A program made the position numbers and the translations under genes. From CAVSRC01 sp963750065 (GTDB lineage: Bacteria > Pseudomonadota > Alphaproteobacteria > Rhizobiales > Kaistiaceae): a stretch of DNA of 64,000 nucleotides. The stretch is taken from NCBI GenBank assembly GCA_963750065.1, contig CAVVPK010000019.1, forward strand, positions 372,001-436,000, in the 5' to 3' direction. Every line of letters starts with the position of its first letter. Positions within the stretch are counted from its first letter, which is position 1. Shown here one piece after another: positions 1 to 8,220 of the stretch. The notes beneath the pieces are model-generated. The model saw only the letters and a program-made list of their open reading frames with translations, was not told the origin of the DNA and ran no database searches.

Positions 1-102
1 ACCTCACATACGTCTATACGTTGCCCGGTCTCTTGACCGCCAAGCGCACGACGCCTGTGCCTCCCGCTGCTGGCGGCGGCTAGCCGCGTGTTTGGCAATT
101 CA

Positions 103-1344
103 TCAGGCCGCTCCCTCCCCCTCCTCCACCGGCTGATAGCCGACCGCCGCGCGCTTCTCGTTGACGGTGAGGAAGTCGGCCTTGGAAACGCGCTCCCACA
201 GCGCGGCGCGGTCGGCGGAGAGCGCATCGACCTGGTCGGCGTCGAACCACAGACGTAGGGTGGGTTGAGCGGAGCGATACCCACCATCCCCGGCCCCCGC
301 GCCGTCGCCGAACGACGGCGCCAGCCAGGCGCCGAGCGCCCCGGCGATCTTGCCGGTCAGCGGCAGAACGGTGCCGCGCCAGAAGGCGGCGTTGGCCTCC
401 TTGAAGTTGGCATAGGTGTTGTCGCCGGGGATGCCGAGCAGCATCGGCGGCACGCCGAAGGCGAGCGCGATCTCGCGCGCAGCACCATTCTTCGCCTCGA
501 GGAAATCCATGTCCTTCGGCGAGAGACTCATCGCCTTCCAGTCGAGCCCGCCTTCGAGCAGCAGCGGCCGCCCGGCCGCCCTGACGCCGGTGAAGCCGGC
601 TTCGAGCTCCGCCTTCAGCCGCTCGTATTGCTCGTTGGTGAGGTTGCCGCCGTCTTTCGCCTGATAGACCAGCGCGCCGGAGGGCCGCGCCGAATTGTCG
701 AGCAGCGCCTTGTTCCAGGCGCCGGCCGCGTTGTGGATGTCGAGCGCCACCGCCGCCGCCTCGATCGGCGCGAAGCCGTAGTGATCGTCGAGCGGATGGA
801 AGAGCGTCAGATGCAGGATCGGCGACAGCCCATCGGGCGGGATCGCGAAGCGCAGCGAACGTCCGCCGACCGTATACTCGTAGGCCTCCGGCCAGCCGTC
901 GCTGCCGGGCACCACCTTCATGCGGTCGGGGCGCAGCATGTGCAGCTCGCGCACAACGCCATCGACGGCCACCGCTTCGACATAGGCGTTGCCCGCGGTC
1001 AGCAGATAGCCGGCCAGCGCCTCGCGGAAGTCGGCGCCCGCCTGTCCCTTGTTCGGTCGTGCCAGCAGCGCCAGCAGCGGGTGCTCGTCGATCTCCGCCG
1101 CGCCGTCATAGAGCAGCCAGGGCACGCTCGCCGAAGCTTCCGCAATCAGCGAGATGCAGCGATAGACGATGGCGTTGCGGGCATAGCCCTCCCTGGCCAG
1201 CGCCGTGTAGTCGCGCGGCGTCCAGGCGGGGCGGCCATGGCTCTGAAAGGCGATCAACGGCCCGGCGGCCGAGGCCTTGGTTTCGGCGCGCAGAGGTTCG
1301 GCCACCGCCGGCTCCCGCCGCGGCGTGAAGAAGGGAATGCGCAT
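103..1344 (-). CDS. GTA/phage portal protein (HK97 family, g3-like)
   Basis: Portal protein of a gene transfer agent or prophage head. It would form the ring at the capsid vertex through which DNA is packaged. The 413-residue product has the usual length and signatures of HK97-type portals: an early stretch with YRCISLIAEASASVPW, then LLTAGNAYVE, HPLDDHYGFAPIEAA, and a C-terminal part with AFGVPPMLLGIPGDNTYANFKEA. I start at the ATG complementary to 1342-1344 because GGAG lies 8 bases upstream; the frame stays open upstream only as antisense to nothing meaningful. In RcGTA-type clusters this gene directly follows terL, but here about 5.5 kb separates them. Downstream cluster genes (protease, capsid) would lie beyond base 1. 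Confidence 0.9.
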   Translation of the reverse strand: MRIPFFTPRREPAVAEPLRAETKASAAGPLIAFQSHGRPAWTPRDYTALAREGYARNAIVYRCISLIAEASASVPWLLYDGAAEIDEHPLLALLARPNKGQAGADFREALAGYLLTAGNAYVEAVAVDGVVRELHMLRPDRMKVVPGSDGWPEAYEYTVGGRSLRFAIPPDGLSPILHLTLFHPLDDHYGFAPIEAAAVALDIHNAAGAWNKALLDNSARPSGALVYQAKDGGNLTNEQYERLKAELEAGFTGVRAAGRPLLLEGGLDWKAMSLSPKDMDFLEAKNGAAREIALAFGVPPMLLGIPGDNTYANFKEANAAFWRGTVLPLTGKIAGALGAWLAPSFGDGAGAGDGGYRSAQPTLRLWFDADQVDALSADRAALWERVSKADFLTVNEKRAAVGYQPVEEGEGAA

Positions 1345-1439
1345 GAAGGAGTCTCCGTTCGATCCCCGGGATCGGGGGCGGCGTCGACCGCCCGCCCCCG
1401 CGAGCATCCACGCTACCGCGGCCCGCTCGGGCATTGGTT

Positions 1440-1566
1440 GGGGTTGACCCTCTCCCTTGAGGGCAGGGCAATCGCATGCAGCTCCGCGCTCCCGCGCTGC
1501 TGCACGAAGACGGCGCTTGCCGCATTCGTCCCCTCTCCCTCCGGGAGAGGGACAGGGTGAGGGTTT
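1440..1566. repeat. Dispersed palindromic intergenic repeat
   Basis: The gap between marR and the portal gene holds a perfect inverted repeat (gtccc-type arms around ccgggag, 1528-1553), followed by an agggtgaggg tail and, about 85 bases away, an inverted partial copy (accctctccctt, from 1447). This composition is typical of short palindromic repeats scattered through intergenic DNA of Rhizobiales and other proteobacteria. It may fold strongly in RNA. I see no gene in it. Confidence 0.6.
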
Positions 1567-1571
1567 GATCT

Positions 1572-2093
1572 CTATTCGCGTTCCCGGGTGATCCCGGCGA
1601 TGAGCTTCGCCAGCAGGCGATCGAGCTCTCTCTGCTCGGTCTTGCCGAGCGCCGAGAGCAGTTCGGTCTCGTTGGCGATGTGCGCCGCATAGGCCTTGTC
1701 GATCAGCGCCCGCCCCTTTTTGGTCAGCGCGACCAGCGTGCCGCGCCGGTCGGTCGGGTGCTTGCCGCGCGCCACCAGTCCGGCCTTTTCCAGCCGGTCG
1801 ATGCGCGCCGTCATGCCGCCGGACGACATCATCGTCGTCTCGTAGAGCGCCGTCGGCGTCAGCGCATAGGGCGCGCCGGTGCGCCTGAGCGTCGCCAGAA
1901 CGTCGAACTCGCCCGGCTGCAATCCGAACTTTGCCATCACCGGCGCCAGCCAGTCGCGCATGACGATCAGCGAGGCCTCGTTGAGGCGCCCGAGCAGCGC
2001 CATCGGAAACGGGTCGATCTCCGGGCGCTCGCGCAGCCATTGCGCGGAGGCGGTGGCCGCACGGTCGGCCGGCAGACGTTGGCTCATCGGCAT
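1572..2093 (-). CDS. MarR-family transcriptional regulator
   Basis: A winged-helix MarR repressor of 173 residues. The core reads GEFDVLATLRRTGAPYALTP, then a recognition helix region with MMSSGGMTARIDRLEKAGLV and a wing ending DRRGTLVALTKKG, all standard for the family. Two in-frame ATGs (2093 and 2087) are possible starts. The divergent EamA transporter gene begins 91 bases away, and the space between them carries a double inverted repeat that fits a MarR operator. Inference: it represses itself and the transporter in response to a small ligand. It lies inside the block separating terL from the portal gene. Confidence 0.9.
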   Translation of the reverse strand: MPMSQRLPADRAATASAQWLRERPEIDPFPMALLGRLNEASLIVMRDWLAPVMAKFGLQPGEFDVLATLRRTGAPYALTPTALYETTMMSSGGMTARIDRLEKAGLVARGKHPTDRRGTLVALTKKGRALIDKAYAAHIANETELLSALGKTEQRELDRLLAKLIAGITRERE

Positions 2094-2096
2094 GTC

Positions 2097-2125
2097 TCTT
2101 GACATCAAGATACTTGATGCCAAGA
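2097..2125. promoter_or_regulatory. Candidate MarR operator (tandem palindromes)
   Basis: The 29-base segment reads as an inverted repeat with 13-base arms (tcttgacatcaag / cttgatgccaaga, one mismatch) around ata. Each half is itself near-palindromic (TTGACATCAAG type), the usual form of MarR boxes. It begins 4 bases upstream of the marR start and lies 60 bases before the divergent transporter start, so one site could control both genes. Confidence 0.7.
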
Positions 2126-2184
2126 TAGTATCACGCTCGCGGGCGGCGGCCAAGCCGCCCATGCTCGTATTCGGAGACCGGATC

Positions 2185-3149
2185 ATGACCGCCCGTGTTG
2201 CCGGCTGGGTGGCGCGCGTCGCCGCCCTGCGTACATCCCCATTCGTCCTGCTCGTCGCCGTCGGTTCGCTGCTCGGCATCTTCGCCGCGCTTGCCAAGGC
2301 GGCGACGGACGCCGGTTGGCATCCGCTCGCCTTCCTGTTCTGGTCGCTCGTGGGCTCCGGCGCGATCCTCTTCGCGCTTGCCACCCGCAACGGACGGCGG
2401 CCGCCGCTTTCGCGGCACACGATCGTCTATTTCCTCGGTTCCGGCCTGCTCTCCGGCATGGCGCCGAATGCGCTCTCCTTCGCCGCCATCGGCCATGTCG
2501 GCGCCGGCTTCGTCGCCCTCGGCTTCGCCTTCCCGCCGCTCATCTCCTATTGTCTGGCGCTGGCGCTGAAGATGGAGCGCTTCCGGTGCCGTCCGCGCCG
2601 CCGGCCTGGTGCTCGCCTTCCTCGGCGTCGTGGTGCTGGTGGCAAGCAAGATCGCGATCGGCGACGCCAGTCCCGGCGTGGATCGCCGTCGCGCTCGCCG
2701 CGCCGGTCTTCGTTGCCGGCGGCAATATCTTCCGCAGCCTCTACTGGCCGGCCGGCGCCACGCCGCTGTCTCTGGCGCCGGGCATGCTGATTGCCGCGGC
2801 GTTGCTGCTCGCCCCCGTCCTCGGCATTGCGGGCGTGCCCCTGCTGCCGCCGCTCAACGCCACGACCATCGCGCTGGTGCTGGCGCAGATCGGCGTCTTC
2901 ACGGCGACCTTCAGCCTCATCTTCGTCCTGCAGGCGCTGGCCGGCCCGGTCTATCTCAGCCAGATCGGCTCGGTCGGTGCCGCTGCCGGCGGGGCGATCG
3001 CCGTCGTCGTGCTCGGCGAACCGGCAGGCGCCGGCCTCGTGGCGGCGACGCTCGCCATCCTCGCCGGCGCCTGGCTGGTCAACCGGACGCGTGCAGCCGA
3101 TGCCGCCGGGCCGCGGGCAGCGCCCGAGCCATCACCGTGCGTGCCCTGA
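2185..3149 (+). pseudogene. EamA/DMT-family transporter, frameshifted twice
   Basis: A drug/metabolite (EamA) exporter reading across three frames. Frame 1 from the ATG at 2185 (GGAG 8 bases upstream) gives VAVGSLLGIFAALAKAATDAG and several membrane helices to about 2580. Frame 2 continues with LAFLGVVVLVASKIAIGD to about 2675. Frame 3 carries the C-terminal half, including QIGSVGAAAGGAIAVVVLGE, to the stop at 3147-3149. Each junction needs loss of one base, and each lies at a GG doublet (near 2584 and 2676), so sequencing error is as likely as real decay. If intact, it would be a roughly 10-helix exporter controlled by the divergent MarR. Confidence 0.8.
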
Positions 3150-3235
3150 CATGCGGCTTCCCGGCTCATTGCCGATGGCTGCCGGCGTTGGCTAGGGTTC
3201 TCTGTCTTGCGCGCAATCACGAATCGGACCCCGTC

Positions 3236-3605
3236 ATGACCTCCGAAGCCGCCTGGTTCTCCCGCACCGCCATCGCCATCGCCGGAATTCTTGGGTGCCG
3301 TCGGCGTCACCGCGGCGGCGGGCAGCACCCACCTCGGCGACACGCACATTCTTGGCCCGCTGTCGCTCATCGCGCTCACCCAGGCACCGGCGGTGCTGGT
3401 GCTGGCGCTGCTTGCCGGCCGTCACTGGTCGACGCGCCTGGCCACGTTCCTGATCGGCGGCGGCGCGCTCGTCTTCGTGGCCGATCTCGCCGCGATCCAC
3501 TTCTGGAGCGCAAGCCCGCTGCCGATCATGGCGCCCATCGGCGGCAGCGCCATGATCCTCGGCTGGCTGGTGCTCATCCCGGCGGCCTTCGCCGGCAAGC
3601 ACTAG
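3236..3605 (+). pseudogene. DUF423 family small membrane protein, frameshifted
   Basis: The gene opens with MTSEAAWFSRTAIAIAGILG from the ATG at 3236 and continues one frame over with AVGVTAAAGSTHL, giving a product of about 122 residues with four hydrophobic segments, the size and pattern of DUF423 (YgdD-like) proteins. The break is at cttgggtgcc near 3290, where removing one G restores the frame. Function of the family is unknown. It follows the EamA gene, which has similar +1 shifts. Confidence 0.75.
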
Positions 3606-3621
3606 CCGTCGTCGTCAGCTC

Positions 3622-4605
3622 CTACCAGAGCTGATGCACATACTTGGCGATGCGCGCGTCATAGACCTGCTTTGCCGCCGCCATCACTTGCGGCGAAAGC
3701 GCGGGAAGTGAAGCCGCGGCGGAATTGGCCTCCGCCTGCGCCTTGTTCTTGGCGCCGGGGATGACCACGGTCACCGCCTCGTTCATCAGGATCCAGCGCA
3801 GCGCGAAAGCGGCCATGGTGGCGCCCGCCGGCACCAGCGCCTTCAGGTCTTCGACCGCGTCGAGGCCCACTTCATAGGGCACGCCAGCGAAGGTCTCGCC
3901 CTTGTCGAAGGCTTCGCCGTGGCGGTTGAAGGTGCGGTGGTCGTCGGCGGCGAACGTCGTCGCGCGCGTCATCTTGCCGGTCAAGAGACCGCTTGCCAGC
4001 GGCACGCGCACGATCACCGCCACGCCATTTTCCCGAGCCTGCGGCAAGAACAGCCGCTCGGGGCGCTGGCGGAAGATGTTGTAGATGATCTGCACCGAGG
4101 CGACGTCCGGATAGTCGATCGCCTTCAGCCCCTCCTCCACCTTCTCGACGCTGACGCCGTAGTGCTTCAGCTTGCCGGCCTTCTTGAGCCCGTCGAAGAT
4201 GTCGAACACCTCGGGCATGTAATAGACCGCCGGATGCGGGCAGTGCATCTGGACGAGGTCGAGTGCGTCCGTCTGCAGCCGCTTGAGGCTGCCCTCGATC
4301 GAAGCGGTGATCGCCTCCTTGTTGTAGCTCTCCGGCTTGTTCGGTCCCTCGCGGCCGGTCTTGGTGGCCACGAACGGCCGCGTGCCGCCGCGCGCCTTCA
4401 AGACGCGGCCGATGATCATCTCGGAACGGCCATCGCCATAGACGTTGGCGGTGTCGATGAAGGTGACGCCGGTGTCGAGCGCCGCGTTGAGCGCCGCTTC
4501 CGCGTCCGCCTCGCTGACCTCGCCCCAGGTGCCGCCGATCGCCCAGGCGCCGAAGCCGATTTCCGACACGGCGGTGCCGAGCCGTGATGCACGTCTCTGT
4601 TTCAT
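3622..4605 (-). CDS. Aldo/keto reductase
   Basis: A 327-residue NADPH-dependent aldo/keto reductase with a TIM-barrel fold. The catalytic residues are visible: Asp and Tyr in FIDTANVYGDGRSE (about residues 50-60), Lys in FVATKTG, and His in DLVQMHCPHP. The C-terminal cofactor region VVIPGAKNKAQ is also present. Substrate cannot be told from the sequence. The start ATG follows no strong Shine-Dalgarno, but the N-terminus matches the family. It is a single gene within the block separating terL from the portal gene, ending near the DUF423 gene in convergent orientation. Confidence 0.9.
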   Translation of the reverse strand: MKQRRASRLGTAVSEIGFGAWAIGGTWGEVSEADAEAALNAALDTGVTFIDTANVYGDGRSEMIIGRVLKARGGTRPFVATKTGREGPNKPESYNKEAITASIEGSLKRLQTDALDLVQMHCPHPAVYYMPEVFDIFDGLKKAGKLKHYGVSVEKVEEGLKAIDYPDVASVQIIYNIFRQRPERLFLPQARENGVAVIVRVPLASGLLTGKMTRATTFAADDHRTFNRHGEAFDKGETFAGVPYEVGLDAVEDLKALVPAGATMAAFALRWILMNEAVTVVIPGAKNKAQAEANSAAASLPALSPQVMAAAKQVYDARIAKYVHQLW

Positions 4606-4738
4606 CTGTTGTGTCCGTCTGACTAGCGTGAGGGATGCCCCTAGTGCGGGGTTGTCCCAGTGATAGCCGCCGGGGCGGCCTCACGCAATGTGACGGATGA
4701 GCGTAGCCCGGATGGTGCGCGCGTCTCTCCGCGCAATG

Positions 4739-5179
4739 CTAGGCCGCGTCGGGAATCGGAACGTCGATCCGCAACGGCACGTCGATTGCCTTGAATGCCG
4801 CTTCGATCTGATCCATGCGGGAATTGTGGTCGAGACGAAACAACCGATCGACCTGCTCACGATGGGTGTGCATGCGACGCGCGAGTTCGGCGCGGCTTAC
4901 GCCTTGATCGCGACAGATCGTGTAGAGCGCCGCCTTCAGGTAAGCGAGCACCGGCAGCTCGATGAACCAGCCCTTCTTTGCGACCTTCGCCAGCGGAACC
5001 GGAATATCGTCGCCATCGGCTATCCGCGCGGCGATGGCTTCCTCGATAGCGCGCCGGCCGTTTTCGAGCGCGTCCTGCTGGTCGTCGCCGAAGGTGGTGA
5101 CTTCCGGAAATTGCGGCGCAGTGACCAGGAACGTGTCATTGGCGTCCATTTCCAGCACGATGCGGTACCACCGACCCAT
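4739..5179 (-). CDS. hicB: HicB-type antitoxin
   Basis: Antitoxin of a type II HicAB module, 146 residues. The N-terminal half (YRIVLEMDANDTFLVTAPQFP and following) has the partial RNase H-like fold of HicB. The C-terminal half contains a helix-turn-helix of XRE/Cro type (VSRAELARRMHTHREQVDRL), expected to bind the operator. The start codon overlaps the hicA stop by one base (TGATG), so translation is coupled. It neutralises the HicA mRNA interferase and probably represses the operon. Confidence 0.88.
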   Translation of the reverse strand: MGRWYRIVLEMDANDTFLVTAPQFPEVTTFGDDQQDALENGRRAIEEAIAARIADGDDIPVPLAKVAKKGWFIELPVLAYLKAALYTICRDQGVSRAELARRMHTHREQVDRLFRLDHNSRMDQIEAAFKAIDVPLRIDVPIPDAA

Positions 5180-5379
5180 CACTTCAGCTCCAGATCTTTC
5201 AGTATCTTGGCGACCAACTTCTGCCCGAGCTCCTTGTTCCCGCCATGCATCGGCAACTGGCTCCTGCGCTTGCCGCGCAAGATCGTCAGATGGCCGCTGC
5301 CGCCGCGGTGGCTCTCGAACTTGCAACCCTGCTTGGCAAGATAGCGCCGGAGTTGGTTTGCATTCATAAGATAGGCCAT
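5179..5379 (-). CDS. hicA: HicA-type mRNA interferase toxin
   Basis: A 66-residue protein of the HicA family, with a double-stranded RNA-binding-like fold that cleaves mRNA. The sequence shows the family pattern: N-terminal NANQLRRYLAKQGCKF, then GGSGHLTI with the catalytic His at about residue 30, then a basic strand. Start at 5379, immediately after a 12-base inverted repeat. An internal ATG at 5367 is an alternative. It precedes hicB in the normal order. Confidence 0.9.
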   Translation of the reverse strand: MAYLMNANQLRRYLAKQGCKFESHRGGSGHLTILRGKRRSQLPMHGGNKELGQKLVAKILKDLELK

Positions 5380-5380
5380 A

Positions 5381-5412
5381 CCACACTTCTGTGGAAGTCA
5401 ACAGAAGTGTGG
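5381..5412. promoter_or_regulatory. Candidate HicB operator, 12-bp perfect inverted repeat
   Basis: ccacacttctgt and acagaagtgtgg are perfect inverted arms separated by 8 bases, with a smaller palindrome (acttc..gaagt) nested in the first half. The site begins one base upstream of the hicA start. It fits an autoregulatory operator for the HTH domain of HicB. Confidence 0.7.
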
Positions 5413-5436
5413 ATACGCAAAGCGTATCGCGACAGC

Positions 5437-5480
5437 CGTCGTCCTCCGGCTTGACCAACACCGTCATCCTCCGCTTTCGC
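5437..5480. repeat. Dispersed repeat (tcctccg..cttgacc type), left of IS
   Basis: The segment has two copies of a gtc(g/a)tcctccg motif followed by cttgacc or ctttcgc. Related sequence is found right of the insertion sequence (cttgaccggaggatcggcttcgcc from 6754, and an inverted copy ending cggaggatgaca at 6844). It looks like a dispersed palindromic element in or beside which the IS landed. Confidence 0.5.
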
Positions 5481-6752
5481 CACTGCTGTCCGGTTCAAAT
5501 TGGGCTCCATGAGAAAGCCATCTGGTGGGTGTTTAGGGGTGGGGTCGGCGGAGGCTTTGTTAGGGCGTTGAGAGACCTGAGGTGCATGATGTTGAGGCGC
5601 ACGAGGCGGGCGAAGGCGATTGGCTGTCGGATGGCATCCTGAGTGGCCATAGCCACGCGCAGCAGGATGTAGGCGATCAGGGCGACGAAGATCTGGATGC
5701 GCACAGCGTTCTCGGATGTTCCGAGGAAATGTCTGATCTTGAGGTTCTGCTTGAGCCATTTGAAGAACAGCTCGATCTGCCAGCGCTGCTTGTAGAGAGC
5801 GGCGATCTCGTCGGCGGGGGCGTCGAGGTCGTTAGTGAGGATGCGCAGGGTCTTGGCGGTCGAGATGCGCACGGTGATCTCGCGCACCGGATCGCTCATG
5901 GGATTGCGCCGGGAGCGCGCCATGCGGGCAGGCAGCAGGCCGATACGATCGGAGATGATGGTGCCGTTTTTGGGCACGGCGTTCTCGGCGGTCACGGTGA
6001 GACGGGTGTGGGACTTGAAGCGTGTGACGATGCGGCAGCCTTGCGCATCGAGGTCGGCCCACCAACCGAAATCATAATAAGCCAGGTCAAAGACATAGGT
6101 CATGCCGGGGATGGGGCGGATCGCCTTGGCGGGGGTGATGTCGTTGACGGATTGATCGGTGAGAGTGATTTCCATGGGCGCATCTGCGTTGGGGTCGTAG
6201 ACGAGGTGGAGCTTGGCGGCCCAATTGTCGTGGCGCTGGCGGAGCCAGGCGGCATTGAGCGAGGACATGCGGATGTGGGTCGCATCGAGAATGCGCACCG
6301 CCTCACTCAGATGACGTCGCACGCCGCGGCTGGCAGTCGCCGCCATGTGGGCGAAGAGATCGGCGAACAGGCCCCAGGGTCGGTGGGCATTGGCATCGGC
6401 CAGCGTCGATCGCGCCGGCACCTTGGCGCCGACATGATAGAGCCGCGCCGCGTGGCTGGTCATGCCGGCTTCGATCTCGCGCAGGCTCGTCGCCCCTGCG
6501 AGCTGGCCGAACAGCAGAGCCAGGAACTGGTTCTTGGTGGACAAGCGCCGCACCCGATGGTCGGCCCGGTACTCTTCCACAAGGCGGTCGAACACGGCCC
6601 AGGGAACATGCTTCTGAAGGCCATGAAAGACGCTATTGTGATGCCGCATGGCGTTGATCCTCCGCTCGTGTCCAGATCGTCGCGAAACGTCTGAAACCGA
6701 GTAGAATCAACGCCATGCACCTTGTCCAGAAATTTAAGCCGGACAGCAGTGG
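5480..6752 (-). mobile_element. IS4-family insertion sequence, complete
   Basis: About 1.27 kb bounded by terminal inverted repeats. The left end reads ccactgctgtccggttcaaa and the right end, on the opposite strand, reads ccactgctgtccggcttaaa; 18 of these 20 bases agree. One full-length transposase gene fills it. No clear target duplication is visible next to the ends. It lies in the block between terL and the portal gene, beside the hicAB pair. Confidence 0.85.
5495..6649 (-). CDS. IS4-family DDE transposase
   Basis: A 384-residue transposase. The N-terminus (FDRLVEEYRADHRVRRLS, then LALLFGQLAGATSLREIE) is the DUF4372-type region of ISPepr1-like IS4 transposases. The catalytic parts are visible: first Asp in RILDATHIRM, second Asp in VFDLAYYDFG, and the YREK signature in YKQRWQIELFFKWLKQNLK with the Glu. 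No frameshift or stop is seen, so it may be active. The C-terminal end overlaps the left terminal inverted repeat. Confidence 0.93.
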   Translation of the reverse strand: MRHHNSVFHGLQKHVPWAVFDRLVEEYRADHRVRRLSTKNQFLALLFGQLAGATSLREIEAGMTSHAARLYHVGAKVPARSTLADANAHRPWGLFADLFAHMAATASRGVRRHLSEAVRILDATHIRMSSLNAAWLRQRHDNWAAKLHLVYDPNADAPMEITLTDQSVNDITPAKAIRPIPGMTYVFDLAYYDFGWWADLDAQGCRIVTRFKSHTRLTVTAENAVPKNGTIISDRIGLLPARMARSRRNPMSDPVREITVRISTAKTLRILTNDLDAPADEIAALYKQRWQIELFFKWLKQNLKIRHFLGTSENAVRIQIFVALIAYILLRVAMATQDAIRQPIAFARLVRLNIMHLRSLNALTKPPPTPPLNTHQMAFSWSPI

Positions 6753-6845
6753 GCTTGACCGGAGGATCGGCTTCGCCAAGCGAGGCATGGGTGTTCGTGG
6801 AGGCCAATCCTCCGAACGCGCTTTCGCGCGTCGGAGGATGACACA
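6753..6845. repeat. Dispersed repeat, right of IS
   Basis: Contains cttgaccggaggatcggcttcgcc and, inverted, ctttcgcgcgtcggaggatgac. Both resemble the motif left of the IS. No gene is seen between the IS and the terL stop at 6892. Confidence 0.45.
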
Positions 6846-6891
6846 GAAATCGGGCGCCTCCGGCGTCGCGGCTGCCGGCCTATTGTCCCCT

Positions 6892-8220
6892 TCACACCCC
6901 CCTCACCTTCGGTTCGCCGCCCTCGCCGAGCATGAGCGCGGTGAGCGCCCAGACCAGCGCGTCCAGCCGGTCGGGCGAGCGGCCGGCGGAGAGCCCGTCG
7001 ACGCCGAAGTCGGCCATCTCGTCTTCGAGTTCCGGCAGCGCGCCGACATGGCGCACGCGCCCCTGCGCATAGAGCGCCGCGACCGGCTCGGCGCGGAGCC
7101 ATTTTCCCCGCGTCGCGCGCACCGGTTTCACCGGCACGCCCGCGTCGACCTCGCGCATGACGGCGGCCACCATGTCGCCGCCCTGGTTGACCTCGGCGAC
7201 CAGAGCGTCGGCGTTGAAGCGCCGGTAGAGCGCGATCGCCGCCGCCGCCCATTCGGCCGGGCGCACTTCGCCGACGCTGCCGTCGGCGAGCACATAGGCG
7301 ATGGCATCGCGGCCGAGCCCCGCGGCGACAATGCCGCAGGTGCCGCTGCGCTTGGAGGCCGGCGGATCGACCGCCACCACGATGCGCTGAAGCTCCGGCG
7401 CCTTGGCGACGCGCGCCGTCTCGATCGTGTCGCGATGCCAGAGCGCGTCGGCGCGTTGCTCGATCATCTCGCCCAGCAGTTCCTGCCGGCCGAGCCGCGT
7501 GCCGTGATAGCGCGCCACCACGTGGCTGAGGAATCCCGGCGCAAGATTTATGGCGTTGTCGGCCGTGGTGGCGCGGCTGACCACCGTCGTGCCGTCGGCC
7601 GCTCCCGCGATCAGCCGCTTCAACAGCGGGATCGGCCGTGGCGTCGTGGTCACCACCTGGCGCGGATGCGGCCCGAGGCGCAGTCCGAATTGCAGCATGT
7701 CCCAACACGCGTCGGGATAGCGCCATTTGCCGAGTTCGTCCGCCCAGGCGGCGCAAAATTGCGGACCGCGCAGGCTCTCCGGGTCTTCCGCCGAGAAGGC
7801 CTGCGCCACCGTGCCGTTCGGCCACACCAGCCTTCGCCGCGTGCGCTGCCATTCCGGCCGGTTCGAGGAGGGATGGATGGCAAGCAGTCCGGAGACGCCC
7901 TCGATCATCACCTCGCGGGTGTCGGCGAAGGTCTCGCCGACGAGCGCAATCGGTCCCGCCGGTCCGGGCTCGGCGGTGGCAATCGCCCGCACCCATTCGG
8001 CCCCGGCGCGCGTCTTGCCGGCGCCGCGCCCGCCGAGGATGAGCCAGGTCAGCCAGTCGCCGTCGGGCGGCTTCTGGTCGGGGCGGGCGTCCAACGCCCA
8101 GTCCCGGGCGAAGCCTTCGGCCACCCATTCGGGAAGCTGTTCAAGAAGTCGGTTCGGGCTCTTCCCCTTCTTCAGCCCAGCGAGATAAATGGCGCGCAAG
8201 TTCCGCTCTGTAGTCTCCAC
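6892..8220 (-). CDS. GTA/phage terminase large subunit (g2-like)
   Basis: The DNA-packaging motor of the GTA head cluster, 442 residues. The ATPase Walker A is GGRGAGKT at residues 63-70, and a Walker B-like segment is CAAWADELGKW near residue 160. The C-terminal nuclease domain begins around IVVAVDPPASKRSGTCG, with the conserved Asp, and continues to DRLDALVWALTALML, the usual late acidic/Asp motif. Its start lies within the terS gene (80-base overlap). In RcGTA clusters the portal gene follows closely; here a block of unrelated genes lies between. Confidence 0.93.
   Translation of the reverse strand: METTERNLRAIYLAGLKKGKSPNRLLEQLPEWVAEGFARDWALDARPDQKPPDGDWLTWLILGGRGAGKTRAGAEWVRAIATAEPGPAGPIALVGETFADTREVMIEGVSGLLAIHPSSNRPEWQRTRRRLVWPNGTVAQAFSAEDPESLRGPQFCAAWADELGKWRYPDACWDMLQFGLRLGPHPRQVVTTTPRPIPLLKRLIAGAADGTTVVSRATTADNAINLAPGFLSHVVARYHGTRLGRQELLGEMIEQRADALWHRDTIETARVAKAPELQRIVVAVDPPASKRSGTCGIVAAGLGRDAIAYVLADGSVGEVRPAEWAAAAIALYRRFNADALVAEVNQGGDMVAAVMREVDAGVPVKPVRATRGKWLRAEPVAALYAQGRVRHVGALPELEDEMADFGVDGLSAGRSPDRLDALVWALTALMLGEGGEPKVRGV

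Noticed and set aside
103..2040. A single 645-residue protein on the minus strand
   Set aside because: Only the part from 1344 to 103 matches portal proteins. The rest is a frame through the intergenic repeat and marR in the wrong frame.
5470..6762. Target site duplication of the IS
   Set aside because: Flanking bases on both sides were compared over about 10-12 bases and do not match.
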